DNA from: Yoonia rosea
GTDB lineage: Bacteria; Pseudomonadota; Alphaproteobacteria; Rhodobacterales; Rhodobacteraceae
Direction: 5' to 3'
NCBI RefSeq assembly: GCF_900156505.1
Contig: NZ_FTPR01000001.1
Span: 1,736,001-1,800,000, forward strand
Length of the DNA stretch: 64,000 nt
Shown here: positions 16,606 through 26,230 of the stretch, one piece after another
Layout of the letters: the number at the start of each line of letters is the position of its first letter
Numbering within the stretch: the first letter of the stretch is position 1
The notes under the pieces: model-generated
What the model was told of the DNA's origin: nothing
What the model saw: only the letters and a program-made list of their open reading frames with translations
Database searches by the model: none
Program-made: the position numbers and the translations under genes

Positions 16606-17514
16606 ATGGCCAAATCACATAATCTCAACCGGCTGGCGTATTTCGCCGCAGTTGTCGAAACCGGATCCTTTACCAATGCCGCTGACTACCTTGGCGTGAC
16701 CAAAGCCGTGGTCAGCAGTCAGGTGACGCAGTTGGAAGATGAGCTGAAGGCAACGCTTTTGGTGCGTAACACGCGCAAGGTCAGCACCACCGCGGCAGGG
16801 CGGCTTTTCTATATGCGCTGCAGATCAATCCTGAACGAAGCGGAAGAGGCCTTCAGCGAGTTGTCGCACCTCTCGGAGCAGCCCGTGGGCCTGTTGCGCC
16901 TGACCGCCCCGAATGACTACGGCACGGCGGTCGTGGCCCCGCTGGTTGCGGCGTTTCGACACCAATACCCCGCATGTCAGGTAGAATTACAGCTCGGGGA
17001 TGATCACAGCGATCTTATGGCGGGCGCGCTAGATCTCGCCATTCGGGTCGGGTGGCTACGCGATTCCACCCTCTCGGCGCGCAAACTGGGCGGGTTCCAG
17101 CAGTTTCTCGTCGGCGCAGGCGACATGTCCGGCCGGTTCGATCATATTCAACACCCCAGCGATCTCGCCACGGCGCCCTTTGTAGCCAATAAGGCGCTGT
17201 TTGACCCACTACACTGGCTGTTCGAAAGCTCCGCTGGCGAAACGGTCTCCGTCACCATGCAAAGTGATCTTTCAATCGACAGCGCACCCGCGATCATGGC
17301 CGCTGTGGAGCAAGGAGCAGGTTTGGCGATCCTGCCTGACTATCTGGTGCGTGATCGTCTGACCTCTGGCGCCCTGACGCAGGTATTGCCCGCGTGGCAA
17401 CTCCCCGAAGGGGGGATCTTCGTGGTGCTGCCGGCGGCAAAATTCCGCGCCGCAAAAGTATCTGTCTTTACGGAAATGCTGCGGCAAGCGGAAAAGATAA
17501 GGGGCCGGGGTTGA
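16606..17514 (+). CDS. LysR-family transcriptional regulator
   Basis: 302 residues from MAKSHNLNRLAYFAAV. The winged helix-turn-helix (FTNAADYLGVTKAVVSSQVT) occupies residues 15-60, followed by the usual effector-binding domain (LRLTAPNDYGTAVVAPLVAA onward). The 20-codon in-frame extension upstream to 16546 precedes the conserved start and is rejected. It is divergent from the DsbA/MBL operon, the classic LysR arrangement, so it most likely regulates that operon. The inducer is unknown. Confidence 0.9.
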   Translation: MAKSHNLNRLAYFAAVVETGSFTNAADYLGVTKAVVSSQVTQLEDELKATLLVRNTRKVSTTAAGRLFYMRCRSILNEAEEAFSELSHLSEQPVGLLRLTAPNDYGTAVVAPLVAAFRHQYPACQVELQLGDDHSDLMAGALDLAIRVGWLRDSTLSARKLGGFQQFLVGAGDMSGRFDHIQHPSDLATAPFVANKALFDPLHWLFESSAGETVSVTMQSDLSIDSAPAIMAAVEQGAGLAILPDYLVRDRLTSGALTQVLPAWQLPEGGIFVVLPAAKFRAAKVSVFTEMLRQAEKIRGRG

Positions 17515-17776
17515 GCACCACAGGCCTGCGCCTAAGGGGTTTTGTCTCGCACTATTGCTGGATATCCGTGACTGTCCGCTATCATCGTTGGGGTGCCATA
17601 TGTGCAAATGCAGCTACCGGCAGCGCTTTGCTTGCTTCACGCGCGCGTATTGGTCGCATCAGTTTTCGGGCACCACAATATAGAGCGTTCGCGGACCCTC
17701 AGGCGAAAGTGAGGGGGATACACCAACACGCCCCGCCAATACTTACCCTTCAAATCAATGATTTATAATTTTTCAA

Positions 17777-17862
17777 TGGTGCCCGCGGCCGGACTCGAAC
17801 CGGCACGGCCTTACGGCCAAGAGATTTTAAGTCTCCGATGTCTACCATTCCACCACGCGGGC
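17777..17862 (-). tRNA. tRNA-Leu (anticodon UAA)
   Basis: Minus-strand cloverleaf of 86 nt including an encoded CCA. The acceptor stem GCCCGCG pairs with CGCGGGC and the D-arm is TGGTGGAATGGTAGACA. The anticodon loop CTTAAAA in the stem GAGA..TCTC places UAA. A long variable arm (TTGGCCGTAAGGCCGT) marks a class II tRNA, and GGTTCGAGTCC forms the T-arm. No duplicated 3' end that would suggest an attachment site was seen nearby. Confidence 0.97.
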
Positions 17863-17907
17863 ACGGCGCTATTCCTATGACGCTCTGCCGCGCTGGGCAA
17901 GCCATGA

Positions 17908-18447
17908 TCAGAGTTCTGTGCCCAAGGGGGGATCAAGAAGCGCACGTTCCGATAGCCACGGGTTCAGTGCAACCGCCGCGCGCAAAGCCGCCTGCCCTTC
18001 CTCGTTGCGCCCCATGGCAATCAGGGTCAGCGCTTTGCCAGACAACGCACCTACATGGTTGGGAATAATCGCAAGCGTGCGGTCAAGGTCGGCCAATGCG
18101 CTTTCATAATCCTCGCTGAGGAAACTGGCGAAGGCCCGTTGATTGTAGCCTTCCGCATAATCGGGGCAGTATGCGATCAAACGCGAAAAGACAGTGCGCG
18201 CGCCCAGAAAATCAGAAACGCCGCGCCGTGACATGCCCTCGTCCAGCATCGCTTGTGCTGTGGCGTCCGGCGCGTCGGTCCAAAGCTCCCAAAGACTATT
18301 TGAAAGCGCGCGGCCTGCCATTTCAGTCTGCGCATTTCCGAGTTCGGACAAAATCTCGGACATGCGTGCGCTGTGGTCTGGCGCCTCAGGGCAGGTTTGT
18401 GCCAGCGCAGGCGCGGCCAGCAGGCAAAAGGGGATCCACCATTTCAT
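17908..18447 (-). CDS. Exported tetratricopeptide-repeat protein
   Basis: 179 residues from MKWWIPFCLLAAPALAQ, a compact signal peptide cleaved before TCPEAP. Two to three TPR-like helical pairs follow: DFLGARTVFSRLIAYCPDYAEGY split around residue 85, then SEDYESALADLDRTLAIIPN and GRNEEGQAALRAAVALNP. Predicted periplasmic adaptor of unknown partner. It lies between the tRNA and putR on the minus strand, with a 32-nt gap from the putR stop; a shared transcript is possible. The start 12 codons upstream lacks signal-peptide character. Confidence 0.8.
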   Translation of the reverse strand: MKWWIPFCLLAAPALAQTCPEAPDHSARMSEILSELGNAQTEMAGRALSNSLWELWTDAPDATAQAMLDEGMSRRGVSDFLGARTVFSRLIAYCPDYAEGYNQRAFASFLSEDYESALADLDRTLAIIPNHVGALSGKALTLIAMGRNEEGQAALRAAVALNPWLSERALLDPPLGTEL

Positions 18448-18479
18448 AGATGAATTATCTGCGCCACAACGTGGTTCCG

Positions 18480-18977
18480 TCAAGCACCACCACCCGTGCC
18501 GGGGGCGACAGGTGACAGCCCTTCTTCCTTGACCGCCTGCATCGCCACATAGGTCGAAGTACTCGCGACATGCGGCAAGGTCGATATTTTCTCAGCGAGA
18601 ACAGCGCGGTAGCCTGTCATGCCTGCGGTGCGGACTTTCAGCAGATAATCGAATGCCCCTGCGATCAAATGACACTGCTCGACTTCGGGCACCAACATCA
18701 CGGCACTATTGAACGCGGCCAATGCGCGTTCGCGCGTATCCGACAGCTTGACCTCAACAAAGGCAACATGATCGCGGCGCAGCCGGATCGGATCATAGAG
18801 TGCGCGGTAGCCGCGAATAATACCGTGATCTTCCAGTCTTTTCAGCCGCGCCTGCGTGGGCGATTTCGACAAACCGATACGGCGGGCAAGCTCGGTGACG
18901 CTGATCCGCCCTTCAACCGTGAGAATATCAAGTATCTTGAGATCAAACCGATCCAGCCCAGCAGGCGTTTCAGCCAT
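18480..18977 (-). CDS. putR: Lrp/AsnC-family regulator of proline catabolism (PutR)
   Basis: 165 residues with an N-terminal Lrp helix-turn-helix (FDLKILDILTVEGRISVTEL, then ARRIGLSKSPTQARLKRLED). The C-terminal RAM effector domain carries the typical VEVKLSDTRERALAAF and AGAFDYLLKVRTAGMTGYR stretches. It is divergently transcribed from putA with 106 nt between starts. In Rhodobacteraceae and Agrobacterium the putA neighbour of this family (PutR) activates putA in response to proline, so the name follows from context as well as sequence. Confidence 0.9.
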   Translation of the reverse strand: MAETPAGLDRFDLKILDILTVEGRISVTELARRIGLSKSPTQARLKRLEDHGIIRGYRALYDPIRLRRDHVAFVEVKLSDTRERALAAFNSAVMLVPEVEQCHLIAGAFDYLLKVRTAGMTGYRAVLAEKISTLPHVASTSTYVAMQAVKEEGLSPVAPGTGGGA

Positions 18978-19083
18978 GATTCATCCAGTTAATAAGTTAA
19001 ACCGCCCGCGAGATTGGCACATTGCAGTGAGAATGGCCATGTATTTCTTGCTAGAGTAGGACAAATTCAGAAAGGAGCCTGCC

Positions 19084-22000
19084 ATGCCGCGCGATCATTC
19101 AACAGATGTCCGTCACCAGATTGACTTGTCCATGTATCAGGATGAAGACAGCGCCGTTGAAGCGCTTGTTGCGTCAGCCCAGCTGACACCGCAAGACCGC
19201 GCGCGGATTTCCAAACGCGCGGCAGAGCTTGTCACCCAAATTCGCAACAGCTCTGATCCCGGCCTGATGGAGGTCTTTCTGGCTGAATACGGCCTGTCCA
19301 CCGATGAAGGCATCGCGCTCATGTGTCTGGCCGAGGCGCTCTTGCGCGTGCCGGACGCCGATACGATGGACGAGTTGATCGAGGATAAGATCGCCCCCTC
19401 TGACTGGGGCAAGCATCTGGGCCATTCCGCCTCATCACTGGTCAATGCCTCGACCTGGGCCTTGATGCTGACAGGGCGCGTGCTGGATGATGAAAAGCCT
19501 GGCATGACCCGCCATCTGCGCAGTGCCATGAAACGTCTGGGCGAACCTGTCATCCGCACAGCAGTTGCCCGCGCGATGCGCGAAATGGGCCGGCAGTTTG
19601 TGCTGGGCGAAGATATCGGCAAAGCGATGAAACGCGCACAAGGCATGCAGGAAAAGGGCTTTACCTATAGCTATGACATGCTGGGCGAAGCCGCGCGGAC
19701 GGATGCCGACGCCAAGGGTTATCACCTGTCCTACTCGCGTGCGATCAGTGCGATTGCCGACCACTGCAAGTATGACAGCGTTGCGGAAAACCCCGGTATT
19801 TCGGTGAAACTCTCGGCCCTGCACCCGCGTTATGAGGTGGCCCAAGAGGCCCGCGTCATGGAAGAGCTGGTGCCGCGTGTCCGTGCACTGGCGCTTCTTG
19901 CGAAATCGGCCGGTATGGGCTTCAACATTGATGCGGAAGAGGCCGACCGCCTCTCGCTCTCGCTTGATGTGATCTCTGCCGTGTTGTCCGAGCCCGCTTT
20001 GGCCGGTTGGGATGGTTTCGGCGTTGTGGTGCAGGCCTACGGCCAGCGCGCGCCTCTGGTGATTGACTGCCTGTACGAGATGGCCACACGGCTTGACCGC
20101 AAGATCATGGTCCGGCTGGTCAAAGGCGCCTATTGGGACGCCGAGATCAAGCGTGCACAGGTCGAAGGCATAGAAGGCTTTCCTGTCTTCACCGCAAAAC
20201 AGCACACCGACATCAGCTACATCAGCAACGCCCGCAAACTGCTGCGCATGACGGACCGGATCTATCCGCAGTTCGCCACGCATAACGCGCACACTGTCGC
20301 CGCCATTCTGGACCTTGCCCAGCAATTGGAGCGCAGCAGCAACGACTACGAATTCCAGCGCCTGCATGGCATGGGCGAGACACTGCATTCCATCGTGCTG
20401 AACGCCGAAAAGACCCGCTGCCGCATTTACGCGCCCGTCGGCGCGCATGAGGACCTGCTGGCCTATCTGGTCCGCCGCTTGCTTGAGAACGGTGCCAATT
20501 CGAGCTTTGTGAACCAGATCGTCGATGAAGACGTCCCTGCCGAAGTCGTCGCGGCCTGCCCGTTCGACTATGCAGGACAGCGGCCTGCGTTAAAGACCGG
20601 CCCGGAGCTCTATGAACCCGAGCGTGTGAACTCGAAGGGATGGGATCTGACCCATACGCCTACGCTTGCAGAGATTTTCAACAGCCGGACCGTTTTGCAA
20701 AATGCCAAATTCAAAGGCCACGCTTTGACCACGGCCGCCCATAAATACCCCAAGGCGAAACTGCAGAACGCGCAACCGGTCAAAAACCCCGCGATGCCCG
20801 GAGATGTGGTTGGACAGGTTCAGGTCGCGACCGAGAAAGAGATTGCCACCGCCCTTGATACCGCCACCCCTTGGCAAGCGGATGTCGCAACGCGCGCTGA
20901 GATCCTGAACGCCGCCGCAGATGCCTTTGAAGCCAATGCAGGCGAGCTTTTCGCCATTCTGACGCGCGAGGCGGGCAAGTCTTTGCCTGATGCGGTGGCA
21001 GAATTGCGTGAAGCGGTGGATTTCCTGCGCTACTACGCGGCACAAGCCACCAGCCAGCAACAGGCACGCGGTATCTGGACCTGCATCAGCCCTTGGAACT
21101 TTCCGCTGGCGATTTTTACCGGCCAGATCGCAGCAGCACTTGCTGCGGGCAACGCTGTACTGGCAAAACCGGCCGAGCAAACCCCGCTGATTGCGACCCG
21201 CGCAACAGCCTTGCTCCATGACGCAGGTGTACCGCCCAGCGCGTTGCAACTGTTGCCCGGTGGGGGTGACGTCGGCGCGGCGCTGACAGCGGATGCGCGC
21301 ATCAATGGTGTGGCCTTCACCGGCTCGACCGCGACAGCGATGAAGATCCGCAGCACGATGGCGGCCAATTGCGCCCCGGGCACACCGCTGATTGCAGAAA
21401 CAGGTGGTTTGAACGCGATGATCGTGGATAGCACCGCCTTGCCCGAACACGCCGTGCGCGACATTATCAATGGGGCGTTCCAATCCGCCGGTCAGCGGTG
21501 TTCGGCGCTGCGTTGCCTTTATGTGCAAGAGGATATCGCCGATAACCTGCTGAAAATGCTCAAAGGTGCAATGAACGAACTCAATGTAGGCGACCCCTGG
21601 CATCTGTCCACAGATGTGGGCCCCGTCATTGATGAGGCCGCCTATACCGGCATCGCAAACCACATCGCGCAAGCCGCCAGCGAAGGCCGCATCCTGCATC
21701 AGATCAAGGTGCCCTCTACAGGCTATTTCATTGCCCCCACGGCAATACGGATTGACGGTATTGCGGACATGACCAAAGAGATCTTCGGTCCGGTTCTGCA
21801 TGTGGCAACCTTCAAGTCATCCGAACTGGATGACGTCATCAATGCCATCAATGCCACGGGCTATGGTCTGACGTTTGGTCTACACACACGCATCGACGAC
21901 CGCGTGCAGACGATTGTCGAAAAGGTTCACGCCGGCAACATCTATGTCAACCGTGACCAGATCGGTGCAATTGTGGGCAGTCAGCCCTTTGGCGGCGAGG

Positions 22001-22566
22001 GCCTTTCAGGGACGGGTCCAAAGGCAGGTGGCCCCCACTATCTGCCCCGCTTTGCCGCACGGCCTGCACCACAGACAGAAACGACCTGGTCCGCAGCTGC
22101 CGACATGAAGGCGCTGAAAAAACGTCTGGCAGAGGCAATGGCCCCCGCACCGGCCAAACCTTCCGATCTGCCCGGCCCAACCGGCGAATCCAACCGCCTC
22201 AGCACGACGGCCCGTGGCCCGATCCTTTGCATGGGGCCGGGTGCGGATGTCGCGCAAGAGCAGGTGGCCGCCGTGAAGGCGCTGGGTGGCATCGGGATCA
22301 GCACCGAGGGCGCTTTGACGGCCTCGCAACTGAGCGAGATTGCAGAGCTGGGTGCCGTGATCTGGTGGGGCGACGCCCAGACCGGGCGGGCGCTTGAGAC
22401 AGCTCTGAGCACGCGTCAGGGCCCGATCACCGCGTTGATTACAGGAATGCCCGATGCCGCGCATGTGCTGCATGAACGCCATGTCTGCATTGATACGACC
22501 GCAGCGGGCGGAAATGCCGCACTTCTGGCCGAAGTTGCGGAGGTCGCCACCCCAGCTTTCTCTTGA
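19084..22566 (+). CDS. putA: Bifunctional proline dehydrogenase / L-glutamate gamma-semialdehyde dehydrogenase
   Basis: Oxidises proline to glutamate in two steps at the membrane face. 1160 residues. The N-terminal arm (about 1-130) has no ribbon-helix-helix DNA-binding domain, so this PutA is not its own repressor. The FAD barrel carries MVRLVKGAYWDAEIKRAQ, VFTAKQHTDISY and ATHNAHTV. The aldehyde dehydrogenase domain has TCISPWNFPLAIFTGQ, base Glu in LIAETGGLNAM and catalytic Cys in SAGQRCSALRC. A C-terminal tail of about 140 residues follows. The ATG is 8 nt after AAAGGAG. putR is divergent upstream. Confidence 0.97.
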   Translation: MPRDHSTDVRHQIDLSMYQDEDSAVEALVASAQLTPQDRARISKRAAELVTQIRNSSDPGLMEVFLAEYGLSTDEGIALMCLAEALLRVPDADTMDELIEDKIAPSDWGKHLGHSASSLVNASTWALMLTGRVLDDEKPGMTRHLRSAMKRLGEPVIRTAVARAMREMGRQFVLGEDIGKAMKRAQGMQEKGFTYSYDMLGEAARTDADAKGYHLSYSRAISAIADHCKYDSVAENPGISVKLSALHPRYEVAQEARVMEELVPRVRALALLAKSAGMGFNIDAEEADRLSLSLDVISAVLSEPALAGWDGFGVVVQAYGQRAPLVIDCLYEMATRLDRKIMVRLVKGAYWDAEIKRAQVEGIEGFPVFTAKQHTDISYISNARKLLRMTDRIYPQFATHNAHTVAAILDLAQQLERSSNDYEFQRLHGMGETLHSIVLNAEKTRCRIYAPVGAHEDLLAYLVRRLLENGANSSFVNQIVDEDVPAEVVAACPFDYAGQRPALKTGPELYEPERVNSKGWDLTHTPTLAEIFNSRTVLQNAKFKGHALTTAAHKYPKAKLQNAQPVKNPAMPGDVVGQVQVATEKEIATALDTATPWQADVATRAEILNAAADAFEANAGELFAILTREAGKSLPDAVAELREAVDFLRYYAAQATSQQQARGIWTCISPWNFPLAIFTGQIAAALAAGNAVLAKPAEQTPLIATRATALLHDAGVPPSALQLLPGGGDVGAALTADARINGVAFTGSTATAMKIRSTMAANCAPGTPLIAETGGLNAMIVDSTALPEHAVRDIINGAFQSAGQRCSALRCLYVQEDIADNLLKMLKGAMNELNVGDPWHLSTDVGPVIDEAAYTGIANHIAQAASEGRILHQIKVPSTGYFIAPTAIRIDGIADMTKEIFGPVLHVATFKSSELDDVINAINATGYGLTFGLHTRIDDRVQTIVEKVHAGNIYVNRDQIGAIVGSQPFGGEGLSGTGPKAGGPHYLPRFAARPAPQTETTWSAAADMKALKKRLAEAMAPAPAKPSDLPGPTGESNRLSTTARGPILCMGPGADVAQEQVAAVKALGGIGISTEGALTASQLSEIAELGAVIWWGDAQTGRALETALSTRQGPITALITGMPDAAHVLHERHVCIDTTAAGGNAALLAEVAEVATPAFS

Positions 22567-22597
22567 CCGCTGGGGCGGCTTCGGGGACGGTCGCGCT

Positions 22598-23332
22598 ATG
22601 TTTCCAATTCGCGACCACAACCCATCCGAGCGCACGCCTTATGTGACCCTTGTATTGATCGCGGCGAATGTCGCGATCTTTCTGGCGGGGCTTGTTCTAT
22701 TTCAGGATCAGCGGGCCTTGTCGCAGCTTTACTATGACTATGCCTTGCTGCCGATCCGCCTCTCGAACGGGGAGAATTACACCGCACTGGTGACGTCGAT
22801 TTTCCTGCACGGCGGCTTTATGCACCTTGCAGGAAATATGCTGTTTCTGTGGATATTCGGCGATAACCTCGAAGACGAAATGGGGCATATCCCGTTCCTG
22901 ATCTTCTATCTTGTCTGCGGCATCGCCGCATCACTGGCGCAGTACGGGGCAGACCCTTATTCTACCATTCCCACAGTCGGCGCATCAGGCGCGATTGCAG
23001 GGGTCATGGGCGGCTATCTGCTGCTGTTCCCGAAAGCACGGGTCGATATCTTTATCTTCTTTATCGTGTTCTTCCGCATCTTGCCGATCCCCGCGTGGAT
23101 CATGCTGGGGCTCTGGTTCGTCATCCAGCTGTTCAGTGGCATCAATGTTGATACGTCAAACGGCGGCGTGGCCTATTGGGCGCATGCGGGTGGGTTTGTG
23201 ATCGGAGCCATCCTCACGGTCCCGCTTTGGATCAAGCGAGGGGCCACCCTGTTTTGGCGCCAAACACACGGGCACCCACCCCACCCCGAGGCGGAATATA
23301 CCCGCAGCAATATTCCGATTGTGCGGCGTTAG
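22598..23332 (+). CDS. Rhomboid-family intramembrane serine protease
   Basis: 244 residues from MFPIRDHNPSERTPY. Six or so membrane helices. The nucleophile Ser is in the GxSG motif of TVGASGAIAGVMGGY (about residue 132) and the partner His is in YWAHAGGFVIGA (about 198). The conserved N-side motif HGGFMHLAGNMLFLWIFGDN is present near residue 70. Starts further upstream fall inside putA and are rejected. The stop overlaps the convergent inositol-monophosphatase gene by 4 nt. Substrates are unknown. Confidence 0.93.
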   Translation: MFPIRDHNPSERTPYVTLVLIAANVAIFLAGLVLFQDQRALSQLYYDYALLPIRLSNGENYTALVTSIFLHGGFMHLAGNMLFLWIFGDNLEDEMGHIPFLIFYLVCGIAASLAQYGADPYSTIPTVGASGAIAGVMGGYLLLFPKARVDIFIFFIVFFRILPIPAWIMLGLWFVIQLFSGINVDTSNGGVAYWAHAGGFVIGAILTVPLWIKRGATLFWRQTHGHPPHPEAEYTRSNIPIVRR

Positions 23333-24117
23333 GCCTTGCGAATGACTTTCGCGAAAGTCTCGAAAATAGGCTCGTTAGCACAGATCAACTGACCATCGGC
23401 GATCACATCACCTTCGGGGTTGATGGGCTCAAGAATACCGCCCGCTTCACGAACAATGATGATCCCGGCGGCAATATCCCACGCATTCAACCCACGTTCC
23501 CAAAATCCTTCGTAGCGGCCGGCGGCTACATAAGCCAAATCCAGCGCCGCAGCGCCAAAGCGACGGACACCCGCACAAGCCGGCAGAATGCGCGCAAGAT
23601 CCTGGATCGTTTCCGGCAGATCGGCACGGCCTGCAAAAGGCAGGCCTGTGGCGAAAATGCTTTCAATCATCCGATGGCGGCCGGACACGCGCATCCGGCT
23701 TTCGTTCATCCAGGCACCGCCGCCTTTTTCAGCATAGAACATTTCATCCTTGACCGGGTCGTAGATCACGCCGGCCACAATCTGGCCCTTATGCTCAAGC
23801 GCAATGGACACGGCCCAATGCGGTAATCCGTGCAGAAAATTCGTCGTCCCGTCCAGCGGATCAACGATCCAGCGGCGGGTGGGATCTTCCCCCTCGATTT
23901 CTTTGCCCTCTTCGCCCAGAAAACCGTAGGAAGGGCGGGCGTGCATCAGCTCTTCCATGATCATCGCTTCTGCGGCCTTGTCGGCACGGCTGACAAAATC
24001 GCCGGGGCCTTTTGTGCTCACTTGCAGGTTCTCGACTTCGCCAAAATCCTTCAGCAAACCGCGGCCTGCTTTGCGGGCGGTTTTCATCATCACGTTTAGG
24101 TTTGCGCTGCCAGCCAT
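23329..24117 (-). CDS. Inositol monophosphatase family protein (SuhB-like)
   Basis: Li+-sensitive Mg-dependent phosphatase fold, 262 residues. Metal ligands are in GFLGEEGKE (about 66) and WIVDPLDGTTNFLHG (about 82-96), with the late motif LNAWDIAAGIIIVREAGG (about 210). Length and motifs match SuhB/IMPase. It starts after an AAGGACC ribosome-binding site at 24117. The physiological substrate could be inositol phosphate, or the role could be the SuhB function in rRNA transcription; sequence does not decide. Confidence 0.92.
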   Translation of the reverse strand: MAGSANLNVMMKTARKAGRGLLKDFGEVENLQVSTKGPGDFVSRADKAAEAMIMEELMHARPSYGFLGEEGKEIEGEDPTRRWIVDPLDGTTNFLHGLPHWAVSIALEHKGQIVAGVIYDPVKDEMFYAEKGGGAWMNESRMRVSGRHRMIESIFATGLPFAGRADLPETIQDLARILPACAGVRRFGAAALDLAYVAAGRYEGFWERGLNAWDIAAGIIIVREAGGILEPINPEGDVIADGQLICANEPIFETFAKVIRKA

Positions 24118-24277
24118 CTGCGAGGTCCTTCATAGGGGATCAAGCGCGGCGTATAGGCCGTCGGGCTAGGCGGAACAAGAGGCAAGAGGCTTTCCGCTGT
24201 ATTCACGTAATCTGGATATTTTAACGGCTTGTTTGCCGATTGCTTGCATAAACGCCCGCAGTGACGAGTGGGACAGC

Positions 24278-26230
24278 ATGCAACCGCACCTGATTAATCA
24301 TTTCCTGCATCAAACGCAGATCGTTGGCCATATTTCTGGTCGCGACTGCATAAAACGCGCCGGTGTGGCCGTGTTGATGACTGGCATCTGCATCAATGCT
24401 GGATTCTGGATGCAGGCGGTCATCTTGTTGTCCTTCACCGCCGTTTTAGAGCTTATCTCCTACCCGCTGAACAAACGGGCCTCAAAAATCGACTCCCCTT
24501 TACGGCTGCGTTCGGGCCTCGCTGTGTTCTTCGTTAATTGGCTGGCAATGTTGCCGTATTCGGCTTTCGGGTTGATTCTGTCACAAAGCGACAGCGTACC
24601 CTACGTCGTCACCGGATATGTGTGGGTTTTCGGGGTCAGTGTTCACGTCAGCAACACCTTCGGCTTGCTTCCATTTTATAATTGGAGCCAGATGCTCGTC
24701 GCCTTTGGCGCTATGTTTCTGATGCACCTGAACCTGCTGGACAATCCTGCCTTCGCGCAAGACGCGACCGCATGGTTGCTGACCTCAATTCTGACAATCG
24801 TGTATATCTCGAACACCCTCGATACGATGAACCTGCAAAAAGACACGAATCAAGCACTTGAGCGGGCGCGACAAGAAGCCAATGCGCGCCTTGCCGATCT
24901 TGAGAAGCTTTCGCGCAGCGACAGTCTCACCGGCTTAATGAATCGGCGCGCCTTTGATGAAGTCGTGCAAAGCATGATGACCCAGCATGCCAATAAACAG
25001 GGTGTGACCGTCTTTTTGATTGATTTGGACGGCTTTAAACCCATCAACGACAGCTATGGACACAAAGCTGGTGACGCCGTGCTTCTTGCGATCGCGTCAA
25101 GGCTCAACTCGCTGGCTGTGCGCGGCGATCGTGTCGCGCGTGTGGGGGGTGACGAATTCGCCTTAATATCAGCGAATATTACGTCCTTGAAACAGGCTAA
25201 GGCCTTCGCGGACAAACTTGTGAACACGTTACGCGAGACTATTCCTTTCGAGCAAAAACAGCTTGATGTGGGCGTTAGTATCGGTATCGCGCGTCAGGGA
25301 CCGGCAGCAACGACGCCGCCGGAGCTGCTCTCGGGTGCGGATCAGGCCATGTATCGTGCCAAGCAGGATTCAAACAAGAATGTCATGATCTATGACAAGA
25401 ACGCGTTTCCTGTACGCCCCACGTTGAAGGACCGTGAGATTCTGATAGCCGCGATGCACAACGGAGAGATCGTGCCGTACTATCAACCCAAAGTGCGGAT
25501 CGACACCGGTGAAATCATAGGGTTTGAGGCATTGTCACGCTGGGAACATCCGCAGCGCGGTCTCCTTGCCCCATCCCATTTTTTGCCCATGATCAACGAG
25601 TTGGCGTTGCAAGGCAGCTTTATGGCAAGTACCGCTGAACGCGTGCTTCAGGACCTTGCCCAGATGAAGCAAGAGGGGCTTGATCCCGGACAGGTTTCAA
25701 TCAACATGTCCGAGGTCACGCTTGCCACCCTGCTGGGCCGTAAAGAACTTTTTGCGATAATCGACCGTTATCCCGAACTGCGCCATCATCTGACATTCGA
25801 GATCACCGAAGACATCTTTCTTGCGCGTGCGGGTGAAATCATGCGTCGGTCGATCCAGCTCTTTCGCAATGCAGGTGTCCGTATTTCGCTGGATGATTTT
25901 GGGACCGGCTACGCCTCGCTTCAGCACCTCAAGGAAATGGAGTTCGATGAACTCAAACTCGACACCGGCTTTGTGCGCGATTTGGGAATTGATCCCGCCG
26001 CAAGAGTGCTGATTGAAGGGCTGCTGACGATCAGCAGGGGACTCAAGGTCGACCTGATCGCGGAAGGTGTCGAGACCGAACAACAACGCAACATGCTGCG
26101 CGATATGGGCTGCAAATACGTGCAAGGATATTTCTATGGCGCTGCAATGCCGTTTCGCGAAACCTGTTTGCGCCTGGATGCACGCGGGCAAGATCTGATC
26201 GCACCCAAGGGCGTCACATCAGCGGCCTAG
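24278..26230 (+). CDS. Membrane GGDEF-EAL protein (cyclic-di-GMP turnover)
   Basis: 650 residues from MQPHLINHFLHQTQ. Five to six membrane helices (about 25-190) form a MASE-like sensor, followed by a short coiled coil. The GGDEF domain has an intact active motif ARVGGDEFALIS. The inhibitory RxxD site is replaced by VRGD, so product feedback is probably lost. The EAL domain keeps GFEALSRWEHP, FEITEDIF, SLDDFGTGYASL, ELKLD and AEGVET, consistent with active phosphodiesterase. Both activities therefore look possible. Its stop overlaps the convergent metR by 4 nt. Confidence 0.92.
   Translation: MQPHLINHFLHQTQIVGHISGRDCIKRAGVAVLMTGICINAGFWMQAVILLSFTAVLELISYPLNKRASKIDSPLRLRSGLAVFFVNWLAMLPYSAFGLILSQSDSVPYVVTGYVWVFGVSVHVSNTFGLLPFYNWSQMLVAFGAMFLMHLNLLDNPAFAQDATAWLLTSILTIVYISNTLDTMNLQKDTNQALERARQEANARLADLEKLSRSDSLTGLMNRRAFDEVVQSMMTQHANKQGVTVFLIDLDGFKPINDSYGHKAGDAVLLAIASRLNSLAVRGDRVARVGGDEFALISANITSLKQAKAFADKLVNTLRETIPFEQKQLDVGVSIGIARQGPAATTPPELLSGADQAMYRAKQDSNKNVMIYDKNAFPVRPTLKDREILIAAMHNGEIVPYYQPKVRIDTGEIIGFEALSRWEHPQRGLLAPSHFLPMINELALQGSFMASTAERVLQDLAQMKQEGLDPGQVSINMSEVTLATLLGRKELFAIIDRYPELRHHLTFEITEDIFLARAGEIMRRSIQLFRNAGVRISLDDFGTGYASLQHLKEMEFDELKLDTGFVRDLGIDPAARVLIEGLLTISRGLKVDLIAEGVETEQQRNMLRDMGCKYVQGYFYGAAMPFRETCLRLDARGQDLIAPKGVTSAA

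Noticed and set aside
17777..17862. tRNA-Leu as attachment site for the integrase relic
   Set aside because: It lies about 8 kb from the relic, no direct repeat of its 3' end was seen, and the genes between look chromosomal.
19435..21801. Two long minus-strand readings (337 and 403 codons) inside putA
   Set aside because: Full-length putA motifs are on the plus strand; the antisense sequences show no family pattern.
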